A stretch of 59,937 bases of DNA from Glycocaulis sp. Lineage in GTDB: Bacteria; Pseudomonadota; Alphaproteobacteria; Caulobacterales; Maricaulaceae. The notes beneath the pieces were generated by a model, which saw only the letters and a program-made list of their open reading frames with translations, had not been told where the DNA came from and ran no database searches. A program made the translations under genes and the position numbers. The stretch is from the NCBI GenBank assembly GCA_022565665.1, contig JAIUMI010000016.1, positions 1 to 59,937 of the forward strand, in the 5' to 3' direction. Shown one piece after another: positions 53,272 through 59,937 of the stretch (positions are counted from its first letter, which is position 1; the number at the start of each line of letters is the position of its first letter).

Positions 53272-53348
53272 TGGTCGGAGTAGCAAGATTCGAACTTGCG
53301 ACCCCCGCCTCCCGAAGACGGTGCTCTACCAGGCTGAGCTATACTCCG
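53272..53348 (-). tRNA. tRNA-Pro (CGG)
   Basis: 77-base cloverleaf on the minus strand with encoded CCA. Acceptor CGGAGTA/TACTCCG, anticodon stem CCGTC/GGCGG, loop TTCGGGA with anticodon CGG (reads CCG), T arm GCAAG/CTTGC. Discriminator A. Confidence 0.95.
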
Positions 53349-53508
53349 AACCGAGGCGCGGCTTATAACCAAGGCTTCAGGACATGGCAATCAGGCCGCG
53401 CGCGCTTTTATGCACTTGGGGTGCAGGACCAGTTGCAGCAAGGCGTTGCATCGGCGCGGCGAGCGGGCTATCTAGCGCCTCCCGTAAGCACGGCATGCCC
53501 GTGTCTGC

Positions 53509-53583
<75 letters not shown>

Positions 53584-54009
53584 TTTTTCCCGTTTCGAAG
53601 TGCAGAATGTGGCCGTTCCGGCATGATCCGGGCACTGTCCGGGCACGCCTTTGTCTTATTTCGGCAACCAACCTGCTCTAGAAAGCGTTAACTGCGGGTG
53701 GCGCAGTAATTGCAGCGCAAGAGCGGTTGATCGCTTGCACAAGGGACGCTAGCGTCTGTCGTCAAAGGAGCGGGACATGATCCACGTTCCACGCACAAGA
53801 CGGTGAAAAACGCCGCGCACGAAAGGGGATAGTTGTTCGTCAGGTATTCCCTGCAGGAAGATTCGCAAGGCGTGTGCCTTGCAGGCGCGAGCAATTGCGC
53901 CGTGTTTTGTTGGGGGGTCAGCGTCGCTGGACGAGGCTGACATTGGTTTTTGAGGGTATCCGGGATCGGCGACGTCTGGTGTTGCTGGCCGGCTTCTGTG
54001 AGGCGAGAC
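53584..54009. other. Upstream region of the TonB2-type operon
   Basis: 426 bases without a credible gene. It contains an exact 12-base palindrome GACGCTAGCGTC (53745-53756). Because the operon downstream starts with a good ribosome-binding site at 54010, this stretch should contain its promoter; I see no confident -35/-10 pair. Confidence 0.45.
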
Positions 54010-54780
54010 ATGTCAAAACTGAAAGCACGTCTCCGCACGGCACTTGCCGTCGGATTGGGTTCCATGCTGGTCGGGGGTGCAGCCCACGCTCAGCTTGATC
54101 AGGCGCTCCAGGTGGCCCGGCAGTCCACCCAGGAAGGGGCTGCCGCGCAGCGCGAGATCGACGAGATCGCGGACCGCGCAGGCGATCTTGAGCGTCAGTA
54201 TCTGGCTCTGCGCCAGCAGATCGAAGACCAGCGCGTCTTCGTCGAGCAGCAGGAAGTGTTCCTGCGTTCGCAGCAGAACGAGCTTGAGGCGCTGGAGTTC
54301 CAGCTTGAGCGCGTGAGCACGATCGAGCGCGACCTGACTCCGATGCTGCTCAACATGTATGTGGCGCTGGAAGAGTTCATCGCGTCCGACCTGCCGTTCC
54401 AGCAGGAAACGCGCCGCGCCCGTCTCGACAATATCGAGCGTCTTCTGGGCGATGCCGGCACCCCGCCGGCGGAGAAATACCGCGTTATCCTGAATGCCTA
54501 CGAGATCGAAGCCGCCTATGGCCGCAGCCTGCGCACCTATGCGGAGGAAGTCGAGATCGACGGCGTTCCCAACGAGGTGACGATCCTGCAGTTCGGCCGC
54601 GCGGCCCTGGTGCGGATCTTCCAGGACGGGCGTCTGGAGATCATGACCAAGACGCACCCGGAATGGCGTTCGCTGTCATCCTCCCACGCCACCAATGTCC
54701 AGCGCGCCCTGCGGATTGCGCAGGAGGTTACCACCCCTGACGTGATGGTCGTGCCCCTTCCGGGCCCGGTCACCCGCTAG
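54010..54780 (+). CDS. DUF3450 periplasmic coiled-coil protein of a TonB2-type system
   Basis: 256 residues from ATG 54010 (GTGAGGCGAG). Signal peptide to about residue 27 (GGAAHAQ), then a long coiled coil (residues ~30-110, Glu/Gln/Arg-rich), then a compact C-terminal part with LNAYEIEAAYGRSLRTYAEE and EVTILQFGRAAL, the DUF3450 pattern. In Vibrio-type TonB2 clusters a DUF3450 gene directly precedes ttpC, as here. Probably a structural or coupling part of the energy-transducing complex; its precise role is not established. Confidence 0.88.
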   Translation: MSKLKARLRTALAVGLGSMLVGGAAHAQLDQALQVARQSTQEGAAAQREIDEIADRAGDLERQYLALRQQIEDQRVFVEQQEVFLRSQQNELEALEFQLERVSTIERDLTPMLLNMYVALEEFIASDLPFQQETRRARLDNIERLLGDAGTPPAEKYRVILNAYEIEAAYGRSLRTYAEEVEIDGVPNEVTILQFGRAALVRIFQDGRLEIMTKTHPEWRSLSSSHATNVQRALRIAQEVTTPDVMVVPLPGPVTR

Positions 54781-54806
54781 TGCTGAAGAGACGGAGAGAA
54801 GAAGCG

Positions 54807-56204
54807 ATGAAAACGCTTGTTAAAATTGCAGCTGCTGTCTCGCTCAGCGCCAGCATGCTCGCCGGAACGGCGATGGCTCAGGAAGCCCAGCGCCAGCCCG
54901 TTACGTCCATTTCCCAACTGCTTGACCGCGTTCGTGCAGACGCCCGCGAGGCCTCTGCAGAGAACCAGCGCCGTCTGCAGGAATTCCGCGCCAATCGCGA
55001 CCGTCAGGCCGCGCTTGTCGCTCAGGCCCGCAGCCAGCTGAATTCGCTGGAAGCGGTCGGTGCCCGCAATAGCGAGCAGTTCGAGGCCAATCGCGTGCGC
55101 ATTCAGGAGCTTGATGCCGAGCTGCGCCGCGAGCAGGGCCAGTTCGGTGAGTTGTTCGGTGCGGCCCGCCAGAAGTCTGGCGAGTTTGCCTCCACCATCG
55201 AGGCGTCGATCGCCTCCGCTCAGGCGCCTGGCCGTCACGAGCCGCTGCGCGCCCTGTCGCAAAGCCGCACCCTGCCGGACCGCGCAGAGCTTGACCGTAT
55301 CTGGCAGGCCATGATCTCCGAAATGCAGCTTCAAGGCGACGTCGTCACCTTCAACGCCCGCGTTTCGGGTGTGAATGACGGCCAGCCTGTCCCGGTCACC
55401 CGTGTGGGTGTGTTCAACGCCTTCATCACCACGGGCGGAACCCGCTACGTGCTGTGGCGCGGCGAAGAGAACAACCCGGCTGCCGGCTACCGCCTCGTTC
55501 CGCTCGAGCGCCAGCCCCCGGGCCGTCTGCTTGACGCAGCCAGCACTCTGGCCCGCGCGTCTGAGGGCGACATCGTGTCCGGTCCTCTGGACCCGTCCCG
55601 CGGTCAGCTGCTGAACATCTACAAGGATGTGCCCAACACTGTTGAGCGCTTCGAGCAGGGCGGCATTGTGGCCCAGATCATTCTCGGCCTGCTGATCTTC
55701 TCGGCTGCCTTTGGTCTGTTCCGCCTGTTCGTGCTGTTCTCCACCAGCTCCGCGATCAATGGGCAGAAGCGCCGTTCGACCGCTTCCAAAGGCAACCCGC
55801 TCGGCCGCATCATGCTGGCCTATGAGGAAGTCAAGGACCGTCCGATCGAGACCATCGAGCTGAAGCTGGATGAGGCGATCCTGCGCGAGACGCCCAAGCT
55901 AGAGTTCGGCCTGAACTTCCTGAAGCTGGCGGCTGCCGTGGCTCCGCTGCTGGGTCTGCTCGGTACGGTGACCGGTATGATCCGGACCTTTACCCAGATC
56001 ACGCTGTTCGGCACCGGCGACCCCCGCATCATGGCGGGCGGTATCTCCGAGGCCCTCGTGACCACGGTTATGGGTCTTATCGCCGCCATCCCGCTCCTGT
56101 TCATCCACTCGTTTGCTGCCAGCTTCGCCCGCGGGGCCCAGCAGACCCTGGAAGAGCAGGCCGCTGGCATCATCGCGCGTCACGCTGAAGAGCGCGCTGG
56201 CTAG
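54807..56204 (+). CDS. TtpC-like fused MotA/TolQ/ExbB proton-channel protein
   Basis: 465 residues from ATG 54807 (GGAGAGAAG). Signal peptide ending GTAMAQE, an N-terminal periplasmic coiled coil (to about residue 130), a globular periplasmic domain, a membrane helix (IVAQIILGLLIFSAAFGLFR near 290) and a C-terminal MotA/TolQ/ExbB domain with LAAAVAPLLGLLGTVTGMI. This architecture is that of TtpC, the extra protein of TonB2 systems. Works with ExbB, ExbD and TonB in using the proton gradient. Confidence 0.9.
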   Translation: MKTLVKIAAAVSLSASMLAGTAMAQEAQRQPVTSISQLLDRVRADAREASAENQRRLQEFRANRDRQAALVAQARSQLNSLEAVGARNSEQFEANRVRIQELDAELRREQGQFGELFGAARQKSGEFASTIEASIASAQAPGRHEPLRALSQSRTLPDRAELDRIWQAMISEMQLQGDVVTFNARVSGVNDGQPVPVTRVGVFNAFITTGGTRYVLWRGEENNPAAGYRLVPLERQPPGRLLDAASTLARASEGDIVSGPLDPSRGQLLNIYKDVPNTVERFEQGGIVAQIILGLLIFSAAFGLFRLFVLFSTSSAINGQKRRSTASKGNPLGRIMLAYEEVKDRPIETIELKLDEAILRETPKLEFGLNFLKLAAAVAPLLGLLGTVTGMIRTFTQITLFGTGDPRIMAGGISEALVTTVMGLIAAIPLLFIHSFAASFARGAQQTLEEQAAGIIARHAEERAG

Positions 56205-56218
56205 AAGGAACCGGCATT

Positions 56219-56740
56219 ATGGATTTCCAAGGCGCCTTTTCCGGCCTGCAGGAATTCCTGGAGCGCGGCGGCCCGATCCTGACCTGGATCATGGCTCTGA
56301 CCTTCGTGATGTGGGCGTTCATCCTTGAGCGGCTGGCCTATTTCGGGCTGGCCCACAAGGGAGTGGCTCAACGGGCACTCCGGGAGTGGGGGGCACGCAG
56401 TGACCACTCCTCCTGGTACGCCCACGCGATCCGCGACCAGCTCATTTCGGAAGTGAAGATGAAGACCGACCAGAATGTGGAGCTCATCAAGACCCTTGTG
56501 GCTCTGGCTCCGCTCTTCGGTCTTCTCGGTACGGTGACCGGCATGGTCGCAGTGTTTGACGTAATGGCCATTTCCGGCTCGTCAGACGCGCGCGGCATGT
56601 CAGCGGGCGTTGCCCGGGCCACCATTCCGACCATGGCCGGCATGGTCTCCGCGCTCTCGGGCCTTATCTTCTCAAGCCAGATCGAACGTCTCGCCAAGCG
56701 GCGTGTGAACGAACTGGCTGACGAACTGGAAGTGGGGTAA
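56219..56740 (+). CDS. exbB: ExbB-like MotA/TolQ/ExbB proton-channel protein
   Basis: 173 residues with three membrane helices (ILTWIMALTFVMWAFILERL first; LVALAPLFGLLGTVTGMVAV; ATIPTMAGMVSALSGLIF). Short form, as in TonB2 clusters. Begins 14 bases after the TtpC-like gene. Forms the stator pore with ExbD. Confidence 0.92.
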   Translation: MDFQGAFSGLQEFLERGGPILTWIMALTFVMWAFILERLAYFGLAHKGVAQRALREWGARSDHSSWYAHAIRDQLISEVKMKTDQNVELIKTLVALAPLFGLLGTVTGMVAVFDVMAISGSSDARGMSAGVARATIPTMAGMVSALSGLIFSSQIERLAKRRVNELADELEVG

Positions 56741-56744
56741 CCCC

Positions 56745-57158
56745 ATGCGCAGACGCAAGAACAAGCCGAATGATTCAGCCGACGTGAACATGACGCCGAT
56801 GCTCGACATCGTGTTCATCCTGCTGATCTTCTTCATCGTCACGGCCACCTTCCTGCAGGAAGAAGGCATTGACATGCGCCCGCCGCCTCCGGCGGAGACC
56901 CCGCCGCAGGATGCCGCTCCGGTTATCCTGGTGCAGATCACGGACACCAATGCGGTGTTCGTGAACCAGGACCGCACCACGCCGGACCGCGTCATGGCGG
57001 CGGTGTCCCGGATACGGGCCGAACAGCCCAATTCGGCTGTGCTGATCCAGCCTAACGATGAGGCCCATCACGGCATCATCGTGCAGCTCTGGGACGAGAT
57101 GCAGGCCAACGGGATACCCGTTTCGCTCAATCGTGACCGCTCCGGCGGCGGTTCGTAG
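56745..57158 (+). CDS. exbD: ExbD-like biopolymer transport protein, copy 1
   Basis: 137 residues: short cytoplasmic start, the single membrane helix DVNMTPMLDIVFILLIFFIV with the proton-carrying Asp, then a periplasmic domain with a Pro-rich stretch (RPPPPAETPPQD). Four bases after exbB. A second, distinct ExbD gene follows immediately. Confidence 0.92.
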   Translation: MRRRKNKPNDSADVNMTPMLDIVFILLIFFIVTATFLQEEGIDMRPPPPAETPPQDAAPVILVQITDTNAVFVNQDRTTPDRVMAAVSRIRAEQPNSAVLIQPNDEAHHGIIVQLWDEMQANGIPVSLNRDRSGGGS

Positions 57159-57173
57159 AGAGGAGAGTTCCAC

Positions 57174-57578
57174 ATGGCACGCCGTCAGAGCCGAGTGAAC
57201 ACTGACGAGGAAGATGTCGAACTCAACATGACGCCCATGCTGGACGTCGTGTTCATCCTCCTTATCTTTTTTATCGTCACCGCCGTTTTCGTGAAGGAAC
57301 CGGGCGTTGATGTGGAGCGTCCGCTGACGCAGACGCATGAGCGCGAGCGCCCGACCATTCTCGTAGCGGTTACGGCCGATGACGAGATCTGGGTGAACCG
57401 GCAGGTCTACCAGATGAACCAGCTGCGCAACGTGCTGGAGCAGCTTCGCCAGGAAAATCCCCGGGCCGAAGCGATGATCCAGGGCGATGGCGGAGCGCCT
57501 ATCGGGACTGTGCTGGACGTTCAGGAGTTGCTGCAGGACATGCAGATTCCTGTTACAGTATCGACCCGTCCGCGCTGA
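57174..57578 (+). CDS. exbD: ExbD-like biopolymer transport protein, copy 2
   Basis: 134 residues with ELNMTPMLDVVFILLIFFIV as its membrane helix (conserved Asp) and a periplasmic domain lacking the Pro-rich insert of copy 1 but with NPRAEAMIQGDGGAPIGTVL. ExbD works as a dimer, so two genes may mean a heterodimer. Preceded by GAGAGGAGAG. Confidence 0.92.
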   Translation: MARRQSRVNTDEEDVELNMTPMLDVVFILLIFFIVTAVFVKEPGVDVERPLTQTHERERPTILVAVTADDEIWVNRQVYQMNQLRNVLEQLRQENPRAEAMIQGDGGAPIGTVLDVQELLQDMQIPVTVSTRPR

Positions 57579-57599
57579 TCAGGGAGAAAGAGCACAGCT

Positions 57600-58214
57600 A
57601 TGGCCAGTCTTATCAGGCTTATCGTCAGTGTGCCGCTCGCGGCGATCATCACCTTCCTGCTCTTCACGCTGATGCAGATCCTCATTTTCGAGGACTCCGT
57701 GCCGCTGGATGATGCTGGCGACGAGCTGCGTATATCCATCGCAGACCGGGTTGAGGACATTGCCGTGCGCGACCGTACGGTAACGGTGGATGATGTCGAC
57801 CAGGTCGAGCCGCCGCCCCCGCCGCCCCAGATCGAACGGGCCCGTGCGGACCAGCCGACCGAAAGCATGTCTACCATCGTGGGTGGCCTGCCCGAGTTCG
57901 ACCGGCCTTCGCTTGCTGGCGGGGATATCAGCTTTGACGTGTCGGACCGTGACGCCCAGCCGCTGGTACGCATTCCGCCGAACTATCCGGTGCGCGCCGC
58001 AGAGCGGGGTATTGAAGGACGCTGCGAGGTGACCTTCGATGTGACGCCGGAAGGTAACCCGACCAATGTGCGTATCCTCTCCTGCACGAACTCCCTGTTC
58101 GAGCGGGAAACGATCCGCGCGGTGGAGCGTTGGCGGTATGAGCCGCGCGTCCAGGACGGTGTAGCCCAGTGGCGCCGGGGCGTTGTAACCCATTTCGACT
58201 ACAATCTCGAGTAA
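57600..58214 (+). CDS. tonB: Energy transducer TonB
   Basis: 204 residues: N-terminal membrane helix (IVSVPLAAIITFLLFTLMQI), a short Pro-rich span (EPPPPPPQIER) and a C-terminal TonB domain (RIPPNYPVRAAERGIEGRCE, then FERETIRAVERWRYEPR). The Pro-rich linker is short, as in TonB2-type proteins; such proteins need TtpC to reach the outer membrane. Powers TonB-dependent receptors, perhaps the one at 8499-11495. Confidence 0.93.
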   Translation: MASLIRLIVSVPLAAIITFLLFTLMQILIFEDSVPLDDAGDELRISIADRVEDIAVRDRTVTVDDVDQVEPPPPPPQIERARADQPTESMSTIVGGLPEFDRPSLAGGDISFDVSDRDAQPLVRIPPNYPVRAAERGIEGRCEVTFDVTPEGNPTNVRILSCTNSLFERETIRAVERWRYEPRVQDGVAQWRRGVVTHFDYNLE

Positions 58215-58271
58215 GCGGCGGTGGCCGTTCGGAACATGGTCTCAGGCCTGTTGCGATCAGGAGTTGAAAGA

Positions 58272-59795
58272 ATGAAAACCCAGAGCACGTCGCAATTGAT
58301 GCGTATCCTGCTGGTCGCGATGGTCACGGGTTGCCTTGGCATCACCGTGATGGCGCCGCCGGCCGATGCGCAGCGCCGCAACCAGCAGAGCCAGGAGCGC
58401 AGTGAGCAGGACCGCACCTTCTCCACCCAGATCGGTGAGATGGTCCTGCGCGCTCAGGAGCAGATGGAGGCCGACAATTACACGGGCGCGCGCCAGACGC
58501 TCACCCAGGCGCTCGACCGCAACCCGTCGGCCTACGAGCGCAGCGTGATCCTTGCCCAGCGAGGCCGGGTGGCCTTCCAGCTGGACGATTACAACGCCAC
58601 GGTCACGGACTTTCGCGGCGCTATCAATGCCGGTGGTCTCAATGAGCAGGAGGTGCGCGACCTGCGGATCAATCTCGGTCAGATCCTGATCAGCCAGGAG
58701 CGGATCGACGAGGGCATCCGTGAGTTCGAGGCTGCAATTGCGGCCGGGGCAACCATCAATACCGGTCTGGCCCGCCTGTTGGCGATCGCCTACGCCCAGG
58801 CCGAACGGTATAACGATGGCCTGCGCTATGCCGAGCAGTGGTTCAACAACACACCGAATCCGACACTCAACGAATATCCAATCATGTTGGTCTATTATCA
58901 GCAGCTGAACCGCCCGGCGGACGAGCTGCGCGTGGTGCGCCAGCAGGTGGACCGTTTCCCGCAGGAGCGCACGGCCTGGCAGAACCTTGTCAGCCTTCTG
59001 GCCCGCACCGAGCAGGAAGCCCAGGCGTTTGAAGCCAACAAGCTGATGTATCTCAATGGCCTGTTCACCCAAAGTGAAGAGTTGGTGCGTCTGGCGCAGT
59101 ATTACAGCTATTACAACAACCCGTTCCGGGGCGCGCAGATTCTCGAACGTGAAATGAATGCGGGCCGTGTTGAAAACAATGTGCGCAATCTGGAGCTGCT
59201 GTCGAACATGTGGCGTCAGGCGGCCGAGTTCCAGCGCGCGCTGCCTGTCCTGCGCCGTATTTCGGAAACGCGTGGTGATGGCCAGACCGCGCTTCAGCTT
59301 GCCGAGGCCCATTACCAGCTCAATGAGTGGGAGCCCGCTGCGCAGGCGTTCCAGACCGCGCTGAACCGGGGTGGTCTGCGCCAGCCGGGTGAGGCCTGGG
59401 TGCTGCTGGGCACTGCCCGCTTCAACATGAATGACAATCAGGGCGCTCTGGCTGCCTTCCGTGAAGGGGCCCGCTTCCCGCAATCGCGCACGCAGGCCAA
59501 TGGCTGGATCAACTTCGTGAACGGCCAGATCGAGGGCGTGGCCCGCCGCGCACAGCAGCGCGAGCAGGTGCAGATCGACGAGTGCCGTCTGACGGTGGAA
59601 GCCGAGCTGCGTATCGCCACCGTTATCGGTCAGGCTGATGATGATGGCCGCGTGCGTATCGATATCCCGCAACGCTGCCGCGCCTATTTCAACGAGTATG
59701 GTCAGCAGTTCCGCGAGGTCGGCATGAGCGACGAAGACGCCGAAGCCCGCCGAGAGCAGCTGGAAGCAGCGGCCCGTGAGGCAGCTGCCGGCTAG
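58272..59795 (+). CDS. TPR-repeat periplasmic protein of the TonB2-type operon
   Basis: 507 residues from ATG 58272. Signal peptide (LLVAMVTGCLGITVM), then a run of tetratricopeptide repeats (for example NYTGARQTLTQALDRNPSAY, ERSVILAQRGRVAFQL, and others to about residue 420) and a Gln/Glu-rich tail ending in a coiled stretch. A TPR gene closes TonB2 clusters in Vibrio as well. Probably a periplasmic scaffold. It ends 26 bases before a strong terminator. Confidence 0.9.
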   Translation: MKTQSTSQLMRILLVAMVTGCLGITVMAPPADAQRRNQQSQERSEQDRTFSTQIGEMVLRAQEQMEADNYTGARQTLTQALDRNPSAYERSVILAQRGRVAFQLDDYNATVTDFRGAINAGGLNEQEVRDLRINLGQILISQERIDEGIREFEAAIAAGATINTGLARLLAIAYAQAERYNDGLRYAEQWFNNTPNPTLNEYPIMLVYYQQLNRPADELRVVRQQVDRFPQERTAWQNLVSLLARTEQEAQAFEANKLMYLNGLFTQSEELVRLAQYYSYYNNPFRGAQILEREMNAGRVENNVRNLELLSNMWRQAAEFQRALPVLRRISETRGDGQTALQLAEAHYQLNEWEPAAQAFQTALNRGGLRQPGEAWVLLGTARFNMNDNQGALAAFREGARFPQSRTQANGWINFVNGQIEGVARRAQQREQVQIDECRLTVEAELRIATVIGQADDDGRVRIDIPQRCRAYFNEYGQQFREVGMSDEDAEARREQLEAAAREAAAG

Positions 59796-59820
59796 CTCGC
59801 GCTATCCTTGTCTGAATAAG

Positions 59821-59853
59821 AAAGCCCCGGCCAGTCGGCCGGGGCTTTTTTTT
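59821..59853 (+). terminator. Rho-independent terminator of the TonB2-type operon
   Basis: Perfect 12-base stem AAAGCCCCGGCC/GGCCGGGGCTTT with a 4-base loop, continued by a run of T. Ends the six-gene-plus transcript that starts near 54010. Confidence 0.95.
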
Positions 59854-59883
59854 AGTGCTTGGGGTTTGGCATGAAGTCCGGGC

Positions 59884-59937
59884 GGGGAAACCCGGCGGGC
59901 GGGGGGGAAACCCCCCAGTAGGCGGGGGCGGGAGCCG
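59884..59937. repeat. G-run-rich hairpin sequence at the window end
   Basis: Two tight hairpins with AAA loops: GGGG-AAA-CCC(C) near 59884-59893 and GGGGGG-AAA-CCCCCC (59902-59916), followed by GGCGGGGGCGGG. No gene. It could be an extragenic repeat or a low-quality contig end. Confidence 0.4.

Noticed and set aside
53688-54065. Leftward ORF upstream of the TonB2-type operon
   Set aside because: No ribosome-binding site, overlaps the start of the DUF3450 gene, and composition is not protein-like.

Overview
The window looks like a chromosomal segment of a high-GC alphaproteobacterium, probably from the Maricaulales/Hyphomonadaceae-Caulobacterales side. Pointers are the alphaproteobacterial TIGR02301 and DUF1499 families, ATP-dependent PEP carboxykinase, propionyl-CoA carboxylase beta chain, initiator tRNA with an A:U first pair in the 3GC region, and a Caulobacterales-style abundance of TonB-linked functions. 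The genus is inference; no 16S gene is present.

Layout. (1) 1-1216: accessory edge. It holds the start of an IS3-type transposase gene cut by the window, a few small leftward ORFs, an intact initiator tRNA, an AT-rich stretch and a second, 5'-truncated tRNA-fMet copy that looks like an integration (att) scar. (2) 1554-23211: a large cluster for peptide and amino-acid breakdown. It contains a Tat-signal PLP enzyme, two ornithine-cyclodeaminase/mu-crystallin proteins, an APC permease, four paralogous S10 serine carboxypeptidases, two M61-like gluzincin peptidases with PDZ domains, a TonB-dependent receptor, a two-domain amidohydrolase, a class I aminotransferase and an Lrp/AsnC regulator. Several AT-rich palindromes in its promoter regions are candidate Lrp sites. 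This is the most interesting part of the window. (3) 23600-29020: two nucleotide-sugar enzymes, a methyltransferase and an RhlE-type RNA helicase. (4) 29166-33710: an AAC(3)-I-like acetyltransferase, pckA, a ParDE toxin-antitoxin pair, a pirin and a 2OG-Fe(II) oxygenase. (5) 33714-37358: FkbM methyltransferase, MBOAT acyltransferase and its SGNH-like partner, a probable surface-glycan O-acylation operon. (6) 37483-45439: housekeeping genes (pccB, aroC, pdxH), NUDIX, J-domain, DUF1499, MBL-fold and ATP-grasp proteins. (7) 45854-51262: an Opp-type peptide importer lacking its ATPases, plus a DUF3667 membrane protein. (8) 51330-53583: sppA, tRNA-Pro(CGG), tRNA-Gln(TTG). (9) 54010-59795: a TonB2/TtpC-type energy-transducing operon (DUF3450, fused MotA/TolQ/ExbB, ExbB, two ExbD, TonB, TPR) closed by a strong terminator.

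How the parts may work together (inference): peptides cross the outer membrane through the TonB-dependent receptor, powered by a TonB system such as the one at the right end. They are trimmed in the envelope by S10 carboxypeptidases, M61-like peptidases and the amidohydrolase, taken up as amino acids by the APC permease or as oligopeptides by the Opp importer, and then transaminated or reduced in the cytoplasm under Lrp control. PckA and PccB would serve carbon entry from amino acids.
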